64,000 bases of DNA from Microbispora catharanthi (GTDB lineage Bacteria > Actinomycetota > Actinomycetes > Streptosporangiales > Streptosporangiaceae): NCBI RefSeq assembly GCF_006334915.2, contig NZ_VDMA02000002.1, positions 124,001 to 188,000 on the forward strand, read 5' to 3'. The notes under the pieces are model-generated. The model was not told where the DNA came from and did no database searches. It saw nothing but the letters and a program-made list of their open reading frames with translations. Shown piece by piece: positions 34,553 to 41,905 of the stretch. The first letter of the stretch is position 1; every line of letters starts with the position of its first letter. The position numbers were made by a program, and so were the translations under genes.

Positions 34553-36913
34553 TCAGGCGACCGCCTGCCGGGCGAACGAGGCCGGAGTGAGGGCCAGGTC
34601 GAGGGCCTCGCGCACGTCGCTCACCGCGTGGACGGTGAGGTCGGCCAGCACCTCGGCCGGGACGTCGTCCAGGTCGGGCTCGTTGCGCGCCGGGATGAGC
34701 ACGGTGGTGATCCCCGCCCGGTGGGCGGCCAGCAGCTTCTGCTTGACCCCGCCGATCGGCAGCACCCGCCCGGTGAGGGACACCTCGCCGGTCATCGCCA
34801 CGTCGGCCCGGACCGGCCGGCCCGACAGCAGTGAGGCCAGGGCGGTGGTCATCGTGACACCGGCCGACGGGCCGTCCTTCGGCACCGCGCCCGCGGGCAC
34901 GTGGATGTGCACCGACCTGTCCTTGAGCGACCCGACCGGCAGCTCCAGCTCCGCGCCCCGGGACCGCAGGAAGGACAGCGCGATCTGCGCCGACTCCTTC
35001 ATCACGTCGCCCAGCTGACCGGTCAGGGTCACACCGGTCGCCCCGGTCTCCGGGTCGGCCAGCGACGCCTCGACGTAGAGGACGTCGCCGCCCGCGCCGG
35101 TCACCGCGAGGCCGGTCGCCACGCCCGGCACCGCCGTACGCTGCCGGGCCTCCGGCAGGGACGACTCGGGCACGTGGCGCGGCCGGCCAAGGTAGGAGAC
35201 CAGGTCGTCGGCGGTGACCGTCACCGGGAGAGCGGCCTCGCCGAGGGCGACCTTCGCCGTCACCTTGCGCAGGATCCGGGCGATCGAGCGCTCGAGAGAG
35301 CGGACGCCGGCCTCGCGGGTGTACTCGCCGGCCAGGCGGCGCAGCGCCGCCTCCTCCACCGCCACGTCGTCGGCGGTGAGGCCTGCCTTCTCCAGGTTGC
35401 GCGGGAGCAGGTGGTCGCGGGCGATGGCGACCTTCTCGTCCTCGGTGTAGCCGTCGAGCGTGACGATCTCCATGCGGTCGAGCAGCGGCCCGGGCACCTG
35501 TTCCAGCACGTTGGCCGTGGCGAGGAACAGCACGTCGCTCAGGTCGAGCTCGACCTCCAGGTAGTGGTCGCGGAACGTGTGGTTCTGCGCCGGGTCGAGC
35601 ACCTCGAGCAGCGCGGCCGTCGGGTCGCCCCGGTAGTCGGCGCCGACCTTGTCGATCTCGTCCAGCAGCACGACCGGGTTCATCGAGCCCGCCTCGCGGA
35701 TGGCGCGGACGATGCGGCCGGGCATGGCCCCCACGTACGTGCGCCGGTGACCGCGGATCTCCGCCTCGTCGCGGACGCCGCCGAGGGCGACGCGGACGAA
35801 CGTGCGGCCCATGGCGCGGGCGACCGACTCGCCGAGCGAGGTCTTGCCGACTCCGGGAGGCCCGGCCAGCGCGAGGACGGCGCCGCTGCGGCGGCCGCCG
35901 ACCACGCCGAGGCCCTGGTCGGCCCTGCGCTTACGCACCGCGAGGTATTCCACGATGCGGTCCTTCACGTCGTCCAGACCCGTGTGGTCGGCGTCGAGCA
36001 CCGCGCGGGCCCCGGCGATGTCGTACTCGTCGGTCGTGTGGACGTTCCACGGAATGTCGAGCACGGTGTCGAGCCAGGTGCGGATCCAGCCGCTCTCGGG
36101 CGACTGGTCGGAGGCCCGCTCCAGCTTGTCGACCTCCTTGAGCGCGGCCTCCCTGACCTTCTCCGGCAGGTCGGCGGCCTCGATGCGGGCGCGGTAGTCC
36201 TCCTCCTCGTCGGAGGGGTCCCCGTTGAGCTCGGCGAGCTCCTTGCGCACGGCCGCGAGCTGCTGGCGGAGCAGGAACTCGCGCTGCTGCTTCTCCATGC
36301 CCTCCTGGACGTCCTTGCGGATCGTCTCCGCGACGTCGAGTTCGGCGAGGTGGTCGCGGGCCCAGCCGACCAGCTTGTCCAGCCGCTCGGCCGGGTCGGG
36401 GGTCTCCAGCAGCAGCAGCTTCTGCGGCGTCTGCAGCCAGGGAGCGTACCCCGCGCTGTCCGCGAGGACAGCGGGGTCCGTGATCTGGTTGACCGCGTCG
36501 ACCACCTGCCACGCGCCCCGCTTCTGCAGGATCGTGGTGGTGAGGGCCTTGTACTCCTTGGCGAGCTCCTCGGCCCTCGGCCCGGCCGTGACCGGCTCCA
36601 GCACGGTCGCCTCGACCCACAGCGCCGCGCCGGGGCCGGTGGTGCCGGTGCCGACCCGCATGCGGTCGACGCCGCGGACCACGGCCGCGGGCTCGCCGCC
36701 CGGCAGGCGGCCGACCTGTTCCACGACGGCGCTCACCCCCACCGGGCCGTAGCGGCCGTCTACGCGGGGCACCAGCAGGACCGTGCTCTCGCCACTGGCG
36801 CGGGCGGCGTCGATGGCGGCGCGGACCTCGGAGGCCGACAGATCGAGGGGCACGACCATGCCGGGCAGGACGACCTCGTCGTCGAGCGGGAGGACGGGAA
36901 GGATCTGGGACAT
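34553..36913 (-). CDS. lon: ATP-dependent protease Lon
   Basis: About 786 aa. LonN substrate domain (ILPVLPLDDEVVLPGMVVPLDL), AAA+ module with Walker A GPPGVGKTSLGESVARA and Walker B NPVVLLDEIDKV, and a protease domain with the Ser-Lys dyad: Ser in PKDGPSAGVTMTTAL and Lys in GGVKQKLLAAHRAG. It degrades misfolded and regulatory proteins in the cytosol. ATG 36913 (SQILPVLP) is preferred over 36919. A HAIR operator lies 15-35 bp upstream, consistent with HspR repression and heat-shock induction as reported for Streptomyces lon. Confidence 0.95.
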   Translation of the reverse strand: MSQILPVLPLDDEVVLPGMVVPLDLSASEVRAAIDAARASGESTVLLVPRVDGRYGPVGVSAVVEQVGRLPGGEPAAVVRGVDRMRVGTGTTGPGAALWVEATVLEPVTAGPRAEELAKEYKALTTTILQKRGAWQVVDAVNQITDPAVLADSAGYAPWLQTPQKLLLLETPDPAERLDKLVGWARDHLAELDVAETIRKDVQEGMEKQQREFLLRQQLAAVRKELAELNGDPSDEEEDYRARIEAADLPEKVREAALKEVDKLERASDQSPESGWIRTWLDTVLDIPWNVHTTDEYDIAGARAVLDADHTGLDDVKDRIVEYLAVRKRRADQGLGVVGGRRSGAVLALAGPPGVGKTSLGESVARAMGRTFVRVALGGVRDEAEIRGHRRTYVGAMPGRIVRAIREAGSMNPVVLLDEIDKVGADYRGDPTAALLEVLDPAQNHTFRDHYLEVELDLSDVLFLATANVLEQVPGPLLDRMEIVTLDGYTEDEKVAIARDHLLPRNLEKAGLTADDVAVEEAALRRLAGEYTREAGVRSLERSIARILRKVTAKVALGEAALPVTVTADDLVSYLGRPRHVPESSLPEARQRTAVPGVATGLAVTGAGGDVLYVEASLADPETGATGVTLTGQLGDVMKESAQIALSFLRSRGAELELPVGSLKDRSVHIHVPAGAVPKDGPSAGVTMTTALASLLSGRPVRADVAMTGEVSLTGRVLPIGGVKQKLLAAHRAGITTVLIPARNEPDLDDVPAEVLADLTVHAVSDVREALDLALTPASFARQAVA

Positions 36914-36927
36914 CAGCACTCCACTAG

Positions 36928-36948
36928 GTTGAGTTGTGTCGGCTCAAC
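36928..36948. promoter_or_regulatory. HAIR-type HspR operator at lon
   Basis: GTTGAGT-N7-GCTCAAC matches the HspR consensus CTTGAGT-N7-ACTCAAG in the core TTGAGT/CTCAA with the correct 7-bp spacer. It lies directly upstream of the lon start. HspR controls lon in Streptomyces lividans by published work. Confidence 0.8.
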
Positions 36949-37067
36949 TAACAGGAGTCCGATCCTGTTCCCTGTTCTGCGTCAGTTCGCTGTGAGCGAT
37001 CGTAATCGTGTAATCAGCCTTGCCGCGACGGCGCGCCCACTCCCCCGGGTAACGCATGATGTGGTCC

Positions 37068-38546
37068 ATGACATCCGGAAATATCCGGCTTCGCTCGGCG
37101 CCAGGCCGGTGGGTGCTGCTCACCACGGTCCTCGGGTCGGGCATGGCGACGCTCGACGGCACCGTGGTCAACGTGGCCCTTCCCGCCCTCGGGCGCGACC
37201 TCCACGCCGGGATGTCCGGCCTCCAGTGGACCGTGAACGCGTACACGCTCACCATGGCCGCGCTGATCCTGCTCGGCGGTTCGCTGGGCGACCGGCTCGG
37301 CAGGCGGAAGGTCTTCGTCGCCGGGGTGGTCTGGTTCGCCCTGGCCTCCGCCCTCTGCGGGGCCGCGCCGAACACGCCCGTGCTCGTGCTCGCCCGTGCG
37401 CTCCAGGGCATCGGCGGGGCCCTGCTGATCCCCGGGTCCCTGGCGATCATCCAGGCGAGCTACGTGCCGGACGACCGGCCGCGCGCCGTCGGCGCCTGGT
37501 CGGGACTGGGCGGCGTGGCCGCCGCCCTCGGGCCGCTGCTCGGCGGCTGGCTCGTCGAGACGGCCGGCTGGCGGTGGGTCTTCCTGCTCAACCTTCCGCT
37601 CGCGGCCGTCGTGGTCGGCGTCGCCGCCCGGCACGTGCCCGAGACCCGGGACGCCGGGCCGCACGGCCGCTTCGACGTGCTCGGGACCGTCCTCGCCGCA
37701 CCCGCGCTGGCCGGGCTGACGTACGGCCTGATCCTCGCGGGCGACGGGCTGGTGCCGCTGGCCGCGGGGCTCCTCCTGGCCGCGTGCTTCGTGGTGGTGG
37801 AGATCAGGCGCTCCCCCCGGTCCCTCGTCCCCGTGGGTGTGTTCGCCTCGCGGGAGTTCACCGCGGTCAACGTCGTCACGCTGGTCATGTACGCGGCGAT
37901 GGGCCTGGTGTTCTTCCTCCTGGTCGTCCAGCTCCAGGTCTCGGCCGGGTTCTCTCCCGTCGCCGCCGGGTCGGCGATGCTCCCGGTCACGATCCTCATG
38001 CTGCTGCTGTCGCCCCGGGCCGGCGAACTGGCGAGGCGGGTGGGCCCACGCCTCCCCATGACGGGAGGGATTTTCCTGTGCGCGGCCGGACTGCTGCTGA
38101 TGAGCCGCATCGCCCCGAACTCGTCCTATCTCTCCGACGTGCTGCCCTCGGCGGTCGTGTTCGGGCTCGGCCTGTCCGCCGCCGTCGCCCCGCTCACCGC
38201 GACCGTGCTCTCCACGGCGGAGGAACGGTACGCGGGCGTCGCGAGCGGGATCAACAACGCCCTGGCCAGGACGGGCGGCCTCCTGGCCGTCGCCGCCGTC
38301 CCACCGTTGGTGGGGCTGGCGGGGGACGCCTACGACTCCCCGGCGGCGTTCACCCGGGGGTTCCACACCTCGATGCTGGTCGGCGCGGCCATGATGGCCG
38401 TCGCGGCGGTCGTCACGTTCGTCACGATCAGGACGAACGTCCTCGCGGCCGCGTCCGAACCTCCCGCCCCCGGCTGCCCGGTCGACGCACCACCCCTCGA
38501 TCCCCGGCCTCCGAGGAGTTCGGGCACTAGACCAGCAGCGTCTTGA
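37068..38546 (+). CDS. EmrB/QacA-type MFS drug transporter
   Basis: 492 aa, about 14 membrane helices (DHA2). Motif A is LGGSLGDRLGRRKVF; the motif C-like stretch is GLGGVAAALGPLLGGWLVE. MATLDGTVVNVALPALGRDL and the QWTVNAYTL segment are typical. It should export drugs or cationic compounds by proton antiport. The start is uncertain (ATG 37056 or 37068, no clear Shine-Dalgarno). The first codons overlap the 15-mer repeat at 37074. Its 3' end overlaps the convergent HAD gene by 20 bp. Divergent from lon. Confidence 0.87.
   Translation: MTSGNIRLRSAPGRWVLLTTVLGSGMATLDGTVVNVALPALGRDLHAGMSGLQWTVNAYTLTMAALILLGGSLGDRLGRRKVFVAGVVWFALASALCGAAPNTPVLVLARALQGIGGALLIPGSLAIIQASYVPDDRPRAVGAWSGLGGVAAALGPLLGGWLVETAGWRWVFLLNLPLAAVVVGVAARHVPETRDAGPHGRFDVLGTVLAAPALAGLTYGLILAGDGLVPLAAGLLLAACFVVVEIRRSPRSLVPVGVFASREFTAVNVVTLVMYAAMGLVFFLLVVQLQVSAGFSPVAAGSAMLPVTILMLLLSPRAGELARRVGPRLPMTGGIFLCAAGLLLMSRIAPNSSYLSDVLPSAVVFGLGLSAAVAPLTATVLSTAEERYAGVASGINNALARTGGLLAVAAVPPLVGLAGDAYDSPAAFTRGFHTSMLVGAAMMAVAAVVTFVTIRTNVLAAASEPPAPGCPVDAPPLDPRPPRSSGTRPAAS
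37074..37088. repeat. 15-bp near-palindrome, copy 1
   Basis: TCCGGAAATATCCGG, identical to 49960-49974, 12.9 kb away. Here it lies in the first codons of the MFS gene. Arms CCGGA/TCCGG surround an AATA centre that is unusual in this GC-rich DNA. Confidence 0.6.
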
Positions 38547-39105
38547 GGTCCTCACGCAGGGCGGCCGCGTCGCGGAAGTGGACGGCGGCGAGCCCCGCCT
38601 GCTCGGCCGCCGTGACGTTCTCCAGCCGGTCGTCCACGAAGACGAGGTCGCCGGGGGCCACTCCGAGCCAGGCCACGGTCTCGTGGAAGATCTCCGGCTC
38701 CGGCTTCACCAGGCCCATCCGGCCGCTGTAGAACCGCGGGCCGATCGGCCGCATGAACGGCAGCGCGTCGATGCCCTCGGCGACGCAGACCGGCATGTTG
38801 GACAGCAGCGCCATGGGCACCCCGACGGCGGCCAGCTCGTCGATGATCGCCACGGTCTCCTCGTTGGGCCGCGACCAGCTCGCCGCGTCGAGGGCGACGA
38901 CCACGTCAAGCTCGGCTCCGTCCATCGGCCTGCCGTACACGTGGGACCAGTAGGCGGCCGGGTCGAGCGTGCCCCGGTCGAAGTCGAGCCGCACCTCCCA
39001 GTAGCGGTCCTCGAACCCCGGATCACCTCCCGCCATGCGCGCGACGTCCTCGGGGGCCTGGGGAAGCGACACGACGTTGCCGTAGTCGAAAAGCACAGTC
39101 TTCAT
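38527..39105 (-). CDS. HAD-family hydrolase, YihX-like
   Basis: 192 aa. Motif I VLFDYGNV has the nucleophile Asp8 with Gly in place of the usual second Asp, as in YihX-type sugar phosphatases. Motif II is LLSNM, motif III Lys in GLVKPEPEIF, and motif IV FVDDRLENV. A small cap domain lies between. It is probably a small-molecule phosphatase; E. coli YihX acts on glucose-1-phosphate, but the substrate here is open. Confidence 0.82.
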   Translation of the reverse strand: MKTVLFDYGNVVSLPQAPEDVARMAGGDPGFEDRYWEVRLDFDRGTLDPAAYWSHVYGRPMDGAELDVVVALDAASWSRPNEETVAIIDELAAVGVPMALLSNMPVCVAEGIDALPFMRPIGPRFYSGRMGLVKPEPEIFHETVAWLGVAPGDLVFVDDRLENVTAAEQAGLAAVHFRDAAALREDLKTLLV

Positions 39106-39135
39106 GGTCGTACGATCATAACCGGTGTTCGTAAC

Positions 39136-39969
39136 TCAGGCCACGTAGGGCTTGAGGTACGCGTTGGCGCTCCCGCAGCGCAGGTAGTTGCGCACGGTGT
39201 GGAAGTCGAGCCAGTCGATGTCGCAGGAGACGTCCCGCTCGACGCCGTCGAAGCACGACGCGAGCACGGCCGGGATCGCGGCGATGTCGTCCTTGTCGGC
39301 GATGTTGATCCAGCGGCGCACCCCCGGCGGGCGCGCCCCTCGTCCCCGGACCGGGACCGGCGCGAGCCGCTCGAAGACCACGTCGCGCATGCCGAGCGGG
39401 CTGCCCAGCGTCACCAGCAACTCGACCGACAGATCGGGGTGCGCCCACAGCGCCTCGTACGTCACGACGCTGCCGAGGGAGTGGGCGACGACCACCCGGG
39501 GGCGGCGCCTGCGGACGACGTCGGCCACCGCGTCGCGGGCCCGCACCCGCGGGTCGCCACCGCCGAGATAGGCGGCCACCTCCGGGCAGAAGTCCTGGGC
39601 GAACCGCACCGCCTGCGGGCCCATCCTCGCCAGCAGCCACCCGGCCAGCCGGTGCGCGAGACCGGTGAGCGACTCCCCCGCCGCGTCGCGGAACGGACCG
39701 CCGAGCTGGGCCGCCCAGTCGGCGAGGACCAGCTTGGCCGGCGCCTCCATCTGCCGCGGCGGCTTCGGCGGCCCGCTGTGCAGGTGGTGGGCGTAGTAGG
39801 CGATCTCGGCGAAGTACTCGCCGGCGCCGTCCGCCCGGCCGGTGAGCCCCTGGTGCAGGTAGGCGTTCCACTTGGCCCGCATAACCTCGGCGGCGCCGCC
39901 CGCCGACCCGCCGGCCTCCTCGTAATAGTGGTACTTGCCGATGCCGTGGACGCCCACGATCGAGGTCAT
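39136..39969 (-). CDS. Alpha/beta-hydrolase-fold protein
   Basis: 277 aa. The nucleophile elbow is AHSLGS (VVVAHSLGSVVTYEALWAHPD) and the N-terminus MTSIVGVHGIGK carries the oxyanion-hole-like HGIG. TLGSPLGMR follows the elbow, and an Asp (DKDDIAAIP) and a C-terminal His (DFHTVRNYL) could complete the triad. It resembles actinomycete lipase/serine-hydrolase-like proteins of unknown substrate, without a signal peptide. Single gene; neighbours give no pathway. Confidence 0.7.
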   Translation of the reverse strand: MTSIVGVHGIGKYHYYEEAGGSAGGAAEVMRAKWNAYLHQGLTGRADGAGEYFAEIAYYAHHLHSGPPKPPRQMEAPAKLVLADWAAQLGGPFRDAAGESLTGLAHRLAGWLLARMGPQAVRFAQDFCPEVAAYLGGGDPRVRARDAVADVVRRRRPRVVVAHSLGSVVTYEALWAHPDLSVELLVTLGSPLGMRDVVFERLAPVPVRGRGARPPGVRRWINIADKDDIAAIPAVLASCFDGVERDVSCDIDWLDFHTVRNYLRCGSANAYLKPYVA

Positions 39970-40140
39970 GCTCCCCGTCCGTCCCTGTCGCCTGGAGTAC
40001 GGGGGCCACTGTGCACGACGCGATGGACCGCGACAACCCGCAGCCGCGTTTACGGTGATAAATGGAGAGCGGCGGTGATATTCACCCCGATAAGTTGGTC
40101 GTCCCGTCCGTACGCCAGAGGAGAGAAAGGGAGAGAACCG

Positions 40141-40563
40141 ATGTCAGGCCCGTTGCACGTGCGCGGCTCGATCGTCGTGCCCGAGGCGGAGCTCGCCTGG
40201 CGCTTCTCCCGCTCGTCCGGCCCGGGTGGCCAGGGCGTCAACACCACCGACAGCCGGGTCGAGCTGAGCTTCGACCTCGCGCACACCACCGCCCTCGGCC
40301 CGGCGCTCAGGGCCCGCGCGCTCGAACGGCTCGCCGCCCGCGTCGTGGACGGCGTGATCACGGTGGCGGCCTCGGAGCAGCGCTCGCAGCTGCGCAACCG
40401 GGAGGCGGCGCGGGAACGGCTCGCCGCCCTCCTCCGCGACGCGATCGCGCCGCCGCCCAAGCGGCGCCGTCCCACCAAGCCGTCGAAGGGCGCCGTCGAG
40501 CGCCGCCTGGCGGCCAAGAGACAGCGCTCCGACCTCAAGCGTCTGCGTCGTACGGAGGACTGA
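40141..40563 (+). CDS. arfB: Alternative ribosome-rescue peptidyl-tRNA hydrolase ArfB
   Basis: 140 aa. The GGQ release-factor motif is at 29-31 (SSGPGGQGVNTTDSRVEL). A basic unstructured tail follows (PPPKRRRPTKPSKGAVERRL, then AAKRQRSDLKRLRR) that enters the empty mRNA channel of stalled ribosomes. It hydrolyses peptidyl-tRNA on non-stop complexes independently of tmRNA. GAGAAAGGGAGA precedes the ATG. The last 29 bp overlap the convergent tetR gene. Confidence 0.92.
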   Translation: MSGPLHVRGSIVVPEAELAWRFSRSSGPGGQGVNTTDSRVELSFDLAHTTALGPALRARALERLAARVVDGVITVAASEQRSQLRNREAARERLAALLRDAIAPPPKRRRPTKPSKGAVERRLAAKRQRSDLKRLRRTED

Positions 40564-41161
40564 GCCGCGACGCGCTCTCGCGCAGGTGCCGGATGCCCAT
40601 GTCCAGCGCCGCCTCCAGGTGGGTGACCCGGCCGGTGGACAGATGGAGCAGCACGCCGCCCTGGATGCCCGCGAGCAGCGCGGCCGCCGCCTGCACGGGA
40701 TCGATGGCCGGGTCGATCTCGCCCGCGGCCTGCATGTGCCGCACGCCGGCCGCGATCTCCGCCTCCCACCGGAGCATCAGCTCGGTCACCACGGCCTGGG
40801 CGCCCGGCGTGCTGTGGCCCACCTGCGACATCACCACGTTGAGCGGGCACTGCCGCCCCTGCTCGCGGTAGCGCTCCACCACGCGGTCGCGCCAGGCCCG
40901 CCAGGCCGCCCACGAGGTGAGCTCGCCGAGGTAGGGCTGCTGGTCGGCGAGCACCCGGTCGGCTTCGAAACGGGCCACGGCCAGCAGCAGCTCCTCCTTG
41001 CCGCCGGGAAAGTAGTGGAACAGCTGGCTCTTGCTGGTGCGTGTACGGGCGCGCACGTCGTCGAGGGTGGTGTCCATCACCCCGCGCTCGCGGATCGTCT
41101 CGGCCGCGCCCTCGACGATCCGCTGCCGCGTGGCGGCCCCCTTCGTGGTCAGCGTCCGCAC
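40535..41161 (-). CDS. TetR-family transcriptional regulator
   Basis: 208 aa. The N-terminal HTH is TRQRIVEGAAETIRERGVMDTTLDDVRARTRTSKSQLFHYFPGGKEELL. The ligand-binding half contains GRQCPLNVVMSQVG and LLHLSTGRVTHLEAALDMGIRHL, typical of the LmrA/YxaF-like group. It may be the third gene of a short operon with the RHH-like and SRPBCC genes 31 bp upstream. The target is unknown. Confidence 0.87.
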   Translation of the reverse strand: MRTLTTKGAATRQRIVEGAAETIRERGVMDTTLDDVRARTRTSKSQLFHYFPGGKEELLLAVARFEADRVLADQQPYLGELTSWAAWRAWRDRVVERYREQGRQCPLNVVMSQVGHSTPGAQAVVTELMLRWEAEIAAGVRHMQAAGEIDPAIDPVQAAAALLAGIQGGVLLHLSTGRVTHLEAALDMGIRHLRESASRLSPPYDADA

Positions 41162-41192
41162 CGCGACCTCCTTCGGACCGACTTTTCTGGGC

Positions 41193-41648
41193 TTACTGGT
41201 CCATTTTGCCGAGATGGGCGGCGATGGCGTCCTCCCAGGAGCGCAGGAACGCCGGGTAGCCGGCGGCGAAGGCGGCCAGATCGGCCTCGGCCGCGGCGGT
41301 GAGCGGGGTGAGGTCGTAGGTGACCGTCACGTCGCTGTGCCCGCGCTCCGCCCGAGCGAGCGTGACGCCGACAGTGCCGGCGTGGACCCCCTCGCGCACG
41401 CGGGCGTAGGAGACCGACCGGCCGGGCTCGCGGTGCAGGACGATCCACGTGGTGGTCGCGCCGTCCGCATGGGTCTGGAAGACCGTGCCGGGCGCCGTGT
41501 CGTCCGTGACCCGTTCCGGGAACCGCGGCTCCCATCCCTCCACCCAGTCCCGTTCGCCGTACGGGGTGAACAGCCGGAACGCCTCGGCGGGCGCGAGCGC
41601 GACCCGGAGACCGCCGGTGAGGCGGCGGCGCCGCGGCCCGGCGCTCAC
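41193..41648 (-). CDS. SRPBCC-fold (AHSA1/polyketide-cyclase-like) protein
   Basis: 151 aa. APAEAFRLFTPYGERDWVEGWEPRFPE, GTVFQTHADGATTTWIVLHREPGRSVSYARV and TVTYDLTPLTAAAEADLAAFA resemble START/SRPBCC ligand-binding proteins. GTG 41648 overlaps the RHH-like gene stop by 4 nt, so the two are translated together. A hydrophobic ligand and a role in signalling or metabolism are possible; no catalytic residues stand out. Confidence 0.7.
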   Translation of the reverse strand: MSAGPRRRRLTGGLRVALAPAEAFRLFTPYGERDWVEGWEPRFPERVTDDTAPGTVFQTHADGATTTWIVLHREPGRSVSYARVREGVHAGTVGVTLARAERGHSDVTVTYDLTPLTAAAEADLAAFAAGYPAFLRSWEDAIAAHLGKMDQ

Positions 41649-41887
41649 CTCTCCTCCAGCCGGTGGGCGTCGGCGGCCGTGAGCGTCAGCCCGTAGATCT
41701 CCTTGAGCTGCCCGATCTTCGCGAGGGTCTCCGGCCCGAACGGCGCCTTGCCCTCGAAGGCGTGCAGGACGATTCCCTCCACGAGGTCGCCGAGGGACAT
41801 GTCCAGGTATTCGGCCAGGCCCTTGAGGACCTTCAACGTGTTGCGCTCGACACGAAGGCCGGTCTGCGCCCGCTGCACTGTTACCAT
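41645..41887 (-). CDS. Small ribbon-helix-helix-like regulator candidate
   Basis: 80 aa. TGLRVERNTLKVLKGLAEYLDMSLGDLVEGIVLHAFEGK has the strand-helix-helix spacing of RHH DNA-binding proteins, followed by a short C-terminal helix region. The ATG lies in the centre of a perfect 16-bp palindrome, a natural autoregulatory site, and there is no good Shine-Dalgarno. Coupled to the SRPBCC gene. RHH assignment is by pattern, not by a firm motif. Confidence 0.6.
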   Translation of the reverse strand: MVTVQRAQTGLRVERNTLKVLKGLAEYLDMSLGDLVEGIVLHAFEGKAPFGPETLAKIGQLKEIYGLTLTAADAHRLEER

Positions 41888-41894
41888 GGTAACA
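41879..41894. promoter_or_regulatory. Perfect palindrome over the RHH-like gene start
   Basis: TGTTACCATGGTAACA is a perfect 16-bp palindrome containing the start codon of the minus-strand gene. A further GGTACC follows at 41896-41901. It lies between the amidohydrolase stop and the small regulator, so binding there would repress the regulator operon. Confidence 0.65.
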
Positions 41895-41905
41895 AGGTAC
41901 CACTC

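Noticed and set aside
34901..38530. A 1209-codon open frame antisense to lon and continuing through the MFS gene
   Set aside because: Its product is Arg/Gly/Pro/His-rich and of low complexity. It is the expected third-position shadow of GC-rich coding DNA on the other strand.
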